Origin: Scalesia atractyloides
Lineage: Eukaryota > Streptophyta > Magnoliopsida > Asterales > Asteraceae
NCBI GenBank assembly: GCA_947069175.1
Contig: CAMTDV010000017.1
Span: forward strand, 46,199,137 to 46,263,136
Direction of reading: 5' to 3'
Length of the DNA stretch: 64,000 nucleotides
In this document: positions 21,826 through 31,893 of the stretch, one piece after another
Position numbering within the stretch: the first letter of the stretch is position 1
How the letters are laid out: each line of letters opens with the position of its first letter
The notes under the pieces: model-generated
Databases searched by the model: none
What the model was told of the DNA's origin: nothing
What the model saw: the letters and a program-made list of their open reading frames with translations, nothing else
Program-made: the position numbers and the translations under genes

Positions 21826-22464
21826 TCAGTCGTCTACGTCTCCATCCCCCAAGTCACTGTCGTTGCCGTCATCCTGCGCGGCATTTCCAGCTTCTACAGC
21901 TGGGTCCTCCTCCGGATCCTCCTCTGGATCCTCCTCAGGGTCCTCCTCTGGATCCTCTTCTGGATCCTCCTCTACCGGCACTGGAGGGGCCGGTGCTGGT
22001 GCAAGTGCTTGATTTTGCAGTTCCTGAATGTTCCAACTATTTTCCAGGACTCTGTCCTCAAGCCAGTCGGCTCTTATCTGCTCAGCACGCAGATCTCTGG
22101 CTATGGTGTTACGAGCTATCTTACTCGTATGATGCTCTTCCTCGAGCGAGTCGGTTTTACCAGTAAGTTGTCGGATCATCCATCCTTGTGCTAGGATGGT
22201 TTCCTGCATTCTTTCTATCTGTGCTTGTTGTTTATGTAATATGATTCTAAGTAGGTCAATTCCTACTTCTACAGGGTTAACCGGTTCAACCGGTACAGCA
22301 ATGGTTGGGCGTGATGACGACTCCTCCCCCAGAGCGAGCCTTTTCCTCGCAGCTGAGCGTGTCTCCACGCCATAAGATGGTATGGGTTCCACCATAGGTG
22401 CCTTTCCTGGCACTCTTGGTGGCGTAGGTCTGTCGGATGATGATGACGAATAGGATGATGACAT
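21826..22464 (-). CDS. Extra ORF between 5' LTR and gag of Gypsy-B
   Basis: 212 aa, intact from ATG to stop, about 200 bp after the 5' LTR and 260 bp before gag. Layout: Ser-rich N-terminus (1-10), proline-rich segment, basic stretch RSAARKRLA (36-44, possible nuclear signal), a long charged helix likely to be a coiled coil (about 70-152), an Ala/Pro hinge, six EEDP units (165-188) and an acidic end. No retroviral domain recognised and no zinc-finger cysteines. It is the only complete frame left besides RT-RNase H and gag. A coiled coil with an acidic tail suggests protein or RNA-protein assembly, but that is inference. Confidence 0.75.
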   Translation of the reverse strand: MSSSYSSSSSDRPTPPRVPGKAPMVEPIPSYGVETRSAARKRLALGEESSSRPTIAVPVEPVNPVEVGIDLLRIILHKQQAQIERMQETILAQGWMIRQLTGKTDSLEEEHHTSKIARNTIARDLRAEQIRADWLEDRVLENSWNIQELQNQALAPAPAPPVPVEEDPEEDPEEDPEEDPEEDPEEDPAVEAGNAAQDDGNDSDLGDGDVDD

Positions 22465-22655
22465 TGCCTGTTAGGTCGTGTAGTTAGTTACGAGTTGTTT
22501 TCATTTCTTATTATGAAGGCATAATCTACATATCACAGTTGTGGTATATTGCATAACAAGATATAATAGTTCGGTGCCAAACTAAGTCTAGTGTCGTGAA
22601 TTCAGCTATAGTTTAGGTTTACTTCTAATGCAAACCTGGTTCTCTATAGCTAGTG

Positions 22656-22670
22656 GCTCTGATACCAATC
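22656..22670 (-). promoter_or_regulatory. Gypsy-B primer-binding site
   Basis: Minus strand ATTGGTATCAGAGCC directly follows the 5' LTR end, complementary to initiator tRNA-Met. Confidence 0.85.
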
Positions 22671-25586
22671 TGTCACACCCTCAATTTCCACTTGCGGAGT
22701 TTTACCGCGAGGCGTGTGAAGAAACCAGAATCAGAAACACTAGTACGTCGAACGACTCTATATGATTTGATAATACGTTTTCCAAAATCATTTGTTGTAG
22801 ATTTTATATTGTCTAAATTAGTTACCAATATTTAGCAGAAGCATTAGTTTTTAAAGTTTGAGCGGAAGCATAAATAAGTAGTGAAGCGGGCGCCAACACA
22901 AACGCCAAAACAAATGAAAAACCCCCAAACAATATTTATAAATAAGACTCGATAAAAGATGTCTTGTTCAATGCATGTGCGTGCACCTAGAGCTCCTAGC
23001 GTCCTGAGAAACATGTAAAGAAACAAGTGTCAACATTAAAGATGAGTGAGTTCACAGGTTTTCATAAATTCGTTTGTTCGGTTATAGTTTGTTTTCCCCG
23101 TTATCCCTAACCCGAGATAACGTGTTTGTTCCATTATTCCAATCCCGGAATAATAAGTTGTTGCTTCCATTATCCTCAACCCGGGATAATATAGTTGTTG
23201 TTTCCATTATTCCAAACCCGTAATAATAAGTTGTTGTTTCCATTATCCCCAACCCGGGATAATATAGTTGTTTCGTAATTAAGTTCAATGTTAACATATA
23301 TAGGTAGCTAGCCTAAAGTTATGTCACGTAAGTGTTCGCGATCGAAGCTGACTGTTGTGCCTCCGTGTTGCCAGGCCTATCACTGACCATGGCGAGGTTA
23401 GGCCGAATTATTCACCCGGTCGGCTAGCGCGACTAGCTCGGATGGGGCTTGTCGGGCCCAGTAGTACTACTTATAACTCCCCCGCTATTAAACCCAATAC
23501 TAATGATCCGAGAGATTGACGAGGACTTAAGTGATAAAGCTGCTTAGTGAGCATAACATTACATTAACATTAACTTAGTTACCGAATAGTTATGTGACGT
23601 TAAATTCGTATAACATAAAGAGATTGAGTTTGAAGAATGTATACATGTTTCTCCCCCTGTTGTTTAAAAACCGGATAAAGTTAGGGGCCGTGAACTCACC
23701 TTTTGTTGCTCGGTTAGTGTAGCAAAGAAGTTGTAAAGGATGGGACCGCTAATTGCGTCCTAACAAACCAATTGATTTCAAGTCAGTGTGTGAACACACC
23801 AATACAAATTCTACACGTGATTTACTCACAAAGTGATACACACAAACAACATATCTAACACTCAAACATGCATGCAAGTATCCTCATGTGAACCTAGTGA
23901 TCAAAACAACTTATCATAAACATAAACCAATCCATGCCACAATTTGGTGCACACAATCACAAGTTATCAAATTTCAGCTTAACACTCATAATTCAGCTGT
24001 TTTCTACGATTTTTATAAAATAGTTCCAACATTCCAAAAATTCCAATATTTTTACAGTAGGTGACATTTATACCATAGAAATTTATATAAATTTTCCAAG
24101 TCCTAAATCTTTACCAATTAACCATAAATATTAATATACTAGGCTGCAGTCAGATTTGTCGCCTTCTGACTGCAGTCCACGGAAGAATTTATCAAAAAAT
24201 CACTGATCGTCCAATTAACAAAATTCCAGTTGGAGTTGCCCGGAAATTTCCATACCTAGTTTCTGTACAAAATTCATGACTCAACTCTCTACTGATTTTA
24301 AAATCCAACTCGATAAACAACTAACAAAATTTCAGGATTTTCACAGCTTTAGTTACTGAACTTATTTGGCCCTTTAAAAATATCAAACGACTTCAGAAAA
24401 TTATGAATCCAGCGCCATTAGATTCGTTATTCAATTCTCTACGTTCTAGACATCAGAAAATCCGTTTTTCGACAACTAACGACCGAGTTACTTCCAGATG
24501 AAATCGGCTGTAACTATTACTCAGCAAACTGTTTTCAGCATAATATTACCATAACTTGCATAAACCGTTCCTATGATCAACCTAAGCGAGCAAGAACCGA
24601 TTTCTAATCATAGATCACTACTAATAACATATCCATGCAAACCCTAGTTCTTACTTCTAGTTTTTACAAACAACCATACTCGCAAACTTACAAGTTCCGC
24701 AAACAATTATACATGCAAACAATGATAGTTCAGCCGATTACTTACAACACATATAATCCGAAAACAAACCAATTAATCATTCAAGCACATATATCCGAAT
24801 GTTATCTTGTAGCATATGGCAAATTCAAATCTTTTAATAACAAGGTGAACGAACCGTGAGTACTATAAGGGATCGGTGATCAAGGATTGCTTGCGACCGA
24901 GAAGATGATGATGGAGTAGGCTGTTTTGTTGATCGAATAGAGGTGAACAAGGACTGATCTCGCGACTGAATGGAGGTGAACAAGGGCTGTTTGTGGTTGA
25001 ATGGAATGAACGATCAGCTGTTCGCGATCAATGGAGCAAGAGAAGGCAGCCGACGGCTGTTTTGCTTGTTAGGGTTTTGGAATTGTGAATGAAGGCATGC
25101 ATGTGAGTTTGTATATATAGGCGCAAAGAAAGATAAGGGTTACGGTTTGGCTTTAGCTTGTGGCCGAGAAACTTGGGTGGGTCGGTTTGGGTTTTATCTT
25201 GCGGCCGGGATATGTTTAAGGTTGGTTTGATCTCGGTTTGGGTTTGCGCACGGCCAAGAACGGTTTGAGCTTGTTCTCGCGGCCAAGGACTTGGGTTGGT
25301 TTGGTTTGGTTTGCACTTGGCCGAGAATGGCTTAAGGTTTAAGATCTAAATCTCGCGGCCGAAGACTTGGGTTTTAGGTTTCCTAGTTTCACAAGGAGTT
25401 CGGTTTGTGTTTGTGTCGCGGTTCGGTTCGTGTGCATATTTATTTTATATACATATATTTTGTAACTAAAACAATTCACGAAATCACACATCACGTATTC
25501 ATTTACTCGTACATGTTTAATACTTAGCATATACTTTATTCGACAAGTGTCGCGTTTAAGTTATCCGAAAAACCCGGGATGTCACA
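22671..25586 (-). repeat. Gypsy-B 5' LTR
   Basis: 2916 bp, offset exactly 8950 bp from the 3' LTR with no length difference. The promoter TATA box on the minus strand is at 25111-25120. It carries the same 66-bp CCCGGGATAA-type repeats (about 23100-23275). Confidence 0.9.
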
Positions 25587-25591
25587 CCTCC

Positions 25592-26064
25592 AAAACCATT
25601 TTTTTATTTAAAATACCTAACTTCCTCGTTTTTTTTTTCACCGATAAAGAATTCTCTACAAAACTGAGATTGCCAATGCTCTTTAAATCCAACGAAACTT
25701 TTTCTTACAACTAATAGTGCGGCCACACTTTTCATCAAAATACATATCGTTTTATATGAAAGCATCCTTCTTAGGTATCACATTTTAAAATACCTCGTCA
25801 TTGAGTTATTCAAACTTGTTTAAACTCGCTTGTCTATACACACACATGCACGTTTTACTTATGCTCAATGCTTCGAATCATTTTAGACAAACGAACCCTT
25901 TTTACAAACCTATCTTTTTGTTCCTCAAAACTTCATACTTTTCAACACATTTCAAACATCCAAATCTCAATTTTAGACAATCATTCTTCTAGCCAAAACG
26001 TTTTTTCTCCAAGGTCTTCCTCTTGAATAAATTTCGGGACGAAATTTCCTAAAGTAGGGAAGAC
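25592..26064 (+). other. Gypsy-A internal region after Gypsy-B, with polypurine tract
   Basis: Non-coding continuation of Gypsy-A. It ends with the box ATTTCGGGACGAAATTTCCT (26027-26050 area) and the purine tract AAAGTAGGGAAGA before the 3' LTR. Confidence 0.7.
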
Positions 26065-27624
26065 TGTAACGCCTCGTATCTTCGTATTTCTATTTTAAAA
26101 AATGTTCGTATTCGTATTCTAATTTTAGAAACCTTACATTCGTATTTTAATTTCAATCTCACAATTCAAGGCATTAATCAAAATAAATTCATATTTTATA
26201 TTTTTTATTTTATTCACACAACCGATCATTTAAATACGTATTTATACGCACATCCTCAATACTTGAATTATACTTTTATACTTTTTATATACTCAATTAT
26301 ATAATATATATACTCAATAAATACCAAGAAAATTATACCAATCATATTTTCACCTCACCAATCCTCTTCCACCTTCTTTAACCAATCACATTTCACATTT
26401 TTCCACCTCCTTTCTCCACCAATCACCTTCTCAATCCTCTTCCACCTTCTTTAACCAATCATATTTCACCCTTTTCCACTCCTTTCTCCACCAATCACCT
26501 TCTCAATCCTCTTCCACCTTCTTTAACCAATCATATTTCACCCTTTTTCACCTCCTTTCTCCACCAATCACCTTCTCAATCCTCTTCCACCTTCTTTAAC
26601 CCATCATATTTCACCCTTTTTCAATATTTCACCATTTTCCACATTCTCCACCTATAAATACCAACCTCCTTCTACCATTTTCTTCACACCATTCTTCTCT
26701 CCATCCCTCTAGTTCTCTCAATCTCTCTAAATCAAGAATTCTAAGATTTCTAAAAGGACACTAAGTGTTCCACCCATTCTTCTCTCAACCTCTCTACTTC
26801 TCTCAAATCTTTCAAGCAAGGAAGAGAGCTCTAAGAGTTCTAAAAGAAAACACTAAGTGTTTTAAAGGAAGCTTTGAAGCTCCAACCTCCAACTCTTCAC
26901 GGAATCACCAATCGGAAAGCACATGCAATATTGTAAGTACACTCGACCCACTTTTCGTTTATGTCACTTTCGGGTGTAACATGTTTTACTTGTAAAAAAT
27001 CACAAACACTTAAACTTTATGAAACGCACAAACAATCCTATACCATGAATACTTGAATCGTATGCTTGTTGCTTGTCTTGGATATTCGTTATGCTATGCT
27101 TTAGTTATTAACTATTTTAGCATTCGTTTGACATGCATAGCGCTATAGGAAATCACGCATCCACCTCCATCATGTTATACGTGAGGTCATGTTAAAACAA
27201 CGTGTTGCGTTAAGGGTTTGACTAGTAGTATTGCATGCCTTGATTTTGCTCTTGTATAAATCATAGTTGCCATGAGGATTGTTTTAAACCTTATTCGTAT
27301 ACGTATGCTTATGCTTAAACTTGTGTACTCGCCTTTGCTTTTGCATTGAACTCTATTTTAAAACATGTTACAGGTTGATGAAGATGACGTTATGAAATCG
27401 AAGTAGCGTTGATGCTAGATACACACATAGACCTTAGGTTTATTATTGTTGTATCAATTTTAGTTTTGTTATTGTTGTTATTCAAAATTTCCATGTATTG
27501 TAATGACATTTGATCTATGAAATGAAATTAGGTTAATTTAATTATTGTCACTATTAGCGTTATGAGCAATGAGCAATCTATTTCGTCTCACTCCGATGTT
27601 TCCGTCATCGATTAGGGTGTGACA
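26065..27624 (+). repeat. Gypsy-A 3' LTR
   Basis: 1560 bp, TGTAACGCCTCG to GGGTGTGACA. It contains a tandem repeat of about 73 bp in just over three copies at 26381-26640 (CCAATCA..TTTCACC, CTCTTCCACCTTC units), then CTATAAATACC (about 26650), a probable TATA box. The 5' LTR lacks this first part. Confidence 0.85.
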
Positions 27625-27652
27625 GTAACAATAGAAATTAAGGTGTTAGACA

Positions 27653-27781
27653 GAAGGATCCAACATTGATTCATTTTGAAAATGAGGGGGCGTAAAGTTG
27701 ATCAATGTTAAAAATAGTATATAAAGTTGACTTCAGGTATTAACAACATAAGGTAAAACTGTAGTTTATTTATCTAAAATA
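27653..27781 (-). repeat. Right arm of the widely spaced inverted repeat
   Basis: Reverse-complement partner of 9462-9583: ATGAGGGGGCGTAAAGTTGAT and TAAAACTGTAGTTTATTTA are the mirror of the left arm. The flanking TAAAAT may be a target duplication. See the left arm for interpretation. Confidence 0.5.
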
Positions 27782-28357
27782 GATGTTTCACATCCATGAT
27801 GTCTTCCCCCTCTTGGTAGAAAAAATCCTCTCTACCTAATGAATGTTCGTTAAGATATCTTATCAAGTTGAACACTCTAGCCAAATGTCTACCGCTCCAA
27901 GCTTAAACGTGTCTACACCTTTTTAGTATAGTTGTTGTGACTGTCTCCATCTAACATAAATGTCTCTTTTTACTTATTTTTTACAAAAAATACAATTTAA
28001 TCAAACAAGAAAATTAACAACCACATCTAATTTATATTTTACCTTGCTAATTATTTCGCCACCGTTAGTTCTAACCCAAGTGTTTATATAACACGGTATT
28101 CGCACGTAAAGACAAATTTTAAATATTTTATCCAACAAACATGATGAGCCATAGATTAAATATTTATATATCAAACTAAATCACAAAACTTATTTATTGC
28201 ATCAGCAAATTGATTTTTCCTTTTTTTAAGATTCTAGTCTTCAGTCACATGATATATATCATCCTTCCTACTTCACTTCCCCTCCTCCAAACCCTTTGGA
28301 ACCCATATCCATTATTCTCAAATATCAAAAACACCAGTTAACTGGGATTATCATATC
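27782..28357 (+). promoter_or_regulatory. Upstream region of the small host gene
   Basis: AT-rich, no transposon signature recognised. A TATA-like run ATATATATC at 28253-28261 is followed by a CT-rich leader (CTTCACTTCCCCTCCTCC, about 28270-28288), a plausible plant core promoter and 5' UTR for the ATG at 28358. Confidence 0.45.
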
Positions 28358-28705
28358 ATGGAATCTAAACTTATTAATCTCAACAACAAGAACAATTTGT
28401 TCTTGGGTTATCGCGACTCGTTTTCTTCTGGAAAATCCGATATCGAGATGATCTCCATCGACTCACTATCTTCCTACACCAGCCTCAAGGACATTCTCCG
28501 GGCTACGTCTACTCCGTCGCCCGTCGATTCTCCAACGAGACTCAGACGAATTCATAGTTGGCGAGAGATTCCAATCAAAGATCCGTTGTTGCAGCATGCT
28601 GCATGGGCATACCTTCAGCCGATGACTTCAGAGCCTGATTCCCATCAGCGCTGTTGCTTTTGGAAATTGAAGGATTGTATTTGTGGGTTTTTTGTGCGGG
28701 CTTGA
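28358..28705 (+). CDS. Small uncharacterised plant protein
   Basis: 115 aa, complete, single exon. Hydrophilic N-terminus, then SIDSLSSYTSLKDIL (about 33-47), a Ser/Thr/Pro stretch, RLRRIHSWREIPIKDPLLQ (about 62-80), HAAWAYLQPM and a Cys-containing C-terminus (RCCFWKLKDCICGFF). The pairing of an SYxSLKD motif with EIPIxxPLxxxAAWAYLQPM is, to my memory, shared by short plant proteins of unknown function, some stress-responsive; I cannot name the family. No signal peptide or membrane segment is clear. The frame has mixed codon use, an upstream TATA and pyrimidine-rich leader, and lies in the only stretch not dominated by retroelements, so I take it as a real gene. It could also be a recent duplicate or pseudogene. 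Confidence 0.7.
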   Translation: MESKLINLNNKNNLFLGYRDSFSSGKSDIEMISIDSLSSYTSLKDILRATSTPSPVDSPTRLRRIHSWREIPIKDPLLQHAAWAYLQPMTSEPDSHQRCCFWKLKDCICGFFVRA

Positions 28706-28866
28706 GTGGATGCTGGGCCGGATCGAGTCATCGGTTTATTCGGTTAGGTTTATGCGGACGAGCTGCTTTTAGCTGACTTTTTGAAGCTTCGATTGATACA
28801 TCTTTTTTTTTTTTGTATAGAGTTTTTATTTTTGACTTTTGAATTTTGAAATACTTTTTCATAAAT

Positions 28867-28934
28867 CTATACACACATGTTTATTATTGTCATGTCTTAT
28901 CTATACACACATGTTTATTATTATCATGTCTTAT
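28867..28934. repeat. 34-bp tandem repeat, two copies
   Basis: CTATACACACATGTTTATTA followed by TTGTCATGTCTTAT (second copy TTATCATGTCTTAT). Downstream of the small host gene, one mismatch between the copies. Confidence 0.8.
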
Positions 28935-28964
28935 AAATAATTGGCTTATAGTTTAATGATATTA

Positions 28965-29172
28965 AAAAAGGTTAAATGCATGGTACCTCTGATTGCGGAA
29001 GTGATCTCACTTCCCAAGCTAGCGACCCGGTATCGCTGCCTGGCGGTGAATACTCTGTCAACTCGAGGTGAGCGAAGAGCCTGTGGTTGCCAGGATTCGA
29101 ACCCGCATCCGTTCAAGACCCCGAGCCGGTTTAAAGCGGGTGCCGGTGGCCACTGAGCTACGCCCAAGTGGT
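28965..29172 (-). mobile_element. tRNA-derived SINE with 16-bp target duplication
   Basis: On the minus strand the element starts with a tRNA-like head: A box TAGCTCAGTGG (29160-29150) and B box GGTTCGAATCC (29103-29093), an internal RNA polymerase III promoter. It ends in an oligo-T run (28964-28969 read on the minus strand). A perfect 16-bp direct repeat, TAGTTTAATGATATTA, flanks it at 28949-28964 and 29173-29188. About 208 bp. The T-tail recalls Au-type plant SINEs; the family is not confirmed. The open frames over it are spurious. Confidence 0.85.
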
Positions 29173-29188
29173 TAGTTTAATGATATTA

Positions 29189-31640
29189 AGGTGTGATGAA
29201 AAAGTGTTAATCCTCAGGGTTTTAGTTTCATCGCGGATGAAAAAAATAAAAAAGTGTAAATTTAGAAGTAAGATTGGTGGGTGCGTGAGTTAACTGTTCG
29301 AAAAGGAAAAAAAGCTAAAAAACGTATTCTTGTCAAAGTGTCTTCTTTCTTGACTTTAAGAGCAACGGTGCTAGAATCGCATGATGATTATACAATAAAA
29401 GATATGCAAGATTATAGATATGGTGATTTCATACATATTAAAAAGTATACGCTTTCACTTTTGCATTAGTTCATCTTAGAATTGCTTTTTATAAAGTAAA
29501 AAAGTTGCTTTTGTGAATACTGGACATGAGTGACACTTGACAAGTCTTTGTTTCGGCAACAAACTCTAAAGTCGTGAGTTTTATTTGGATGAAACAAACA
29601 AAATTGATTATTGATTAATGATTACATATTATACATTGTGAGGGCTTGATGTTTAATTAGGTATATGTATTGTTTAGATTCGAAAATGAAGGGCGTGTAT
29701 GGTGACAATATATAACTTCATATGACACAAACATAATCGGGGTTTTATGTTGTCATATCTAACTTGTTTAAGTAAACGACTTGTGTTTGAGTAACTTGTT
29801 TAACTAAGTGGTTCGTGTTTGGATTGTATTGAAATAAAATCGGCCGGTTCGTGTCTCTGTGATATATCCATTTCATATTTTAGAATTAAAATAATGTATA
29901 AGTTCAACCCGTCAACTTGTTACAACATGGTTACAACTCGTTTAGCTCATTTGTAATCTTGAATATGCTAAGCCAATTTAGAAAATAAGTGACATGTTTT
30001 TAATTATATATGGGTTAAATTTAGTTCTGCTACATGAATAAATATGACTGTAGTGGAGTTGCTTATTTTTAACCAGTCTAACCTACACGAGTGATACATG
30101 ATCATTCCTCGAAGGTTTCATTCTAAAAGCTAATAAATGTAGTGGTTGGTGAATATACGAGTATATAGTCAATATCGTCATGTTGACTGAGTTTGGCTTA
30201 TGTGTCGCCTTGTGATTAAAAAACAAAAGCTTTCGCATGCTTTTCTGACCCCACTAAACCTCTCGTTGTTGTTCTTGTACGATCATTTTGTAAAATAAGT
30301 AAATAACATTGGTATATTTTACTTATGTATGGAATTAGAAATTACTGAAAAGTGTATAATGGAATTTTCTAACAAAAATAGTTGTAAAACTTATTTTTTC
30401 AAAAGTGCAAGTGTGGTTGAAAAGAATATTTTTGAAAACAAGCAAAACTAATTTACTCTTTTATTCTTTTAAGAAGAATAGAAAAAATCGTCAGTCTCTC
30501 AACTCTAAAATACGATTTAATTTTCCGCGTTGTTCCAACTGCTAATTTTTGTATTATTCAATCCTTCTATTAGTTGGATTGTTCTTCAATTGGCCGATTC
30601 TACCTTCGATTATGCCAAAGCGACAATCCTGCCTTCGGTTGGCATTCGCTTTTCGTATTCTTGTTGTTTGATGGAGAGAGCCATTGAATACAAGGTGGAC
30701 CATGCTCGAGCTTTGCTTCTTATCTCTGATTAGTTCTGATAAGTTTATTAGTTGGGTTCTTGTTTCTTATTAGTTTGATTCATGTTGGAAGTTCGATTTT
30801 TCTTGTTAGTCCTCATTAGTCATTCTGTTTTATTGGGTTGTTATAAACATGATTTAAAATGAATATTTAAACACAATATCTCATATTCTTGTGAAACATG
30901 TTGATGTGCATGATGTTTTGAAGATGGATTTGGATGATGTGTTAAGAGAAAACGGAATTGGAGAAGGAACACGAAACTCTGGCATATAGAGATAAAATAT
31001 TTTATGATAACATTCAAGTACTTTTAGTTATACCAATTTATAGGGCACTTGCACGTGATGATAGAAAGCGATACATGCTACTTGCTACACATTTGTTAGA
31101 GAATTTTCAAAATTTTCTCATTTTTTTACCAATCACAACATGTGTTCAATTTACAATTTTATATTTAATAGATTAGTTCATTTTTTTGATGTGAGATTTC
31201 CTATGGGATCTAGTGCTCAAGATAAAAGAATTTTAACAATAATGTACTTGAAGATGCTTGTTTTTTTACCAATTACAATATTTGTTCAACTTACATTTAA
31301 TAGATTGGGTCATTGTTTAGATGTGAGCCGTCCTGTGAGATCTAGTGCTCAAGTAAAAAGAATTTACCACTACCCACACTGCTTGCAGCGGTGTACTCAC
31401 CTAACCCGCAACAACTTGTCGCATGCTCCTAGTTAGACACCCCTACTCCCTAAGTGGCTCGAGTTTCTTTAAAGGTGTTCTGTTTTCGTGTATGAGACCG
31501 CTAATAGGTCACCTTTATTTGACATTTTTATTTTTATTATCAAAGCTATCATGTTTTAATGTCCTTGTAACTTTTTTGTTGCCTTTTGTTTTATTTTTTA
31601 AAATTTATTTAATTGTTAAGTAGTATTTGAATTGAAATTG
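29189..31640. other. AT-rich intergenic DNA, no gene seen
   Basis: No coding region supported. Two diverged direct repeats of about 130 bp occur at roughly 31125-31240 and 31263-31365, sharing TTTTTTTACCAAT, TTTAATAGATT and GATCTAGTGCTCAAG; origin unknown. The rest has short frames without family resemblance. Confidence 0.5.
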
Positions 31641-31893
31641 ATTAAACAGGAACAAAAAAAATTAAAAGAGGTGAATTGCAATATATACTCTTTTAAGTTT
31701 CAGGAAAATCCAGACGTTATACTTTAACTAACGAAATTATAACGGGTGTTCTTTATGTTTTAATTTCTTTATAGCAGATATCTTTTATGTCTTAATTCTT
31801 TTAAAGCGGATGCCCTTTATATTTGTGAAACACTACGTGTTTTTACGTCCAAACATGTTCCGACACGTGTTCCGGTAATCCTCGTGTGACGTA
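31641..31893. other. Intergenic DNA before the Gypsy-D LTR
   Basis: AT-rich, with three loosely repeated phrases (TTTTATGTCTTAATTCTTT and similar, 31735-31820). No gene. Confidence 0.4.

Larger units (their letters stand above)
13721..25586 (-). mobile_element. Gypsy-B: full-length Ty3/gypsy element, chromovirus-like
   Basis: Minus-strand element of 11,866 bp bounded by TSD CCTCC (13716-13720 and 25587-25591) and by two LTRs of identical length (2916 bp). By eye I count about 20 differences between the LTRs, roughly 0.7%, so the insertion is young. In element order: 5' LTR (22671-25586), primer site, extra ORF (21826-22464), gag with a candidate 80-nt intron, protease, RT-RNase H, integrase with a chromodomain-like tail, polypurine tract, 3' LTR (13721-16636). 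A frameshift before RT, a Trp-to-stop before integrase and a frameshift within integrase make this copy non-autonomous. The Tekay/Del clade is likely from the integrase tail, not proven. Confidence 0.9.
10015..27624 (+). mobile_element. Gypsy-A: non-autonomous LTR retrotransposon hosting Gypsy-B
   Basis: Plus-strand element with a truncated 5' LTR (10015-10929), primer-binding site (10933-10946), internal DNA (10947-13720 and 25592-26064), polypurine tract (ending 26064) and a full 3' LTR (26065-27624). The rest is the inserted Gypsy-B plus its target duplication. The internal region, about 3.2 kb once Gypsy-B is removed, has no gag or pol homology that I can read; open frames there (such as 11914-12348 and 12882-13223) are low-complexity. 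It resembles a large retrotransposon derivative that would depend on another element's proteins. The ATTTCGGGACGAAATTTCCT box before the polypurine tract groups it with Ty3/gypsy elements. Confidence 0.75.

Noticed and set aside
29093..29160. tRNA gene at the SINE head
   Set aside because: No 3' acceptor pairing; the 16-bp target duplication and T-tail show a SINE.
30530..31176. Short plus-strand frames in the intergenic region
   Set aside because: No start context, no homology that I recognise and repeat content nearby.
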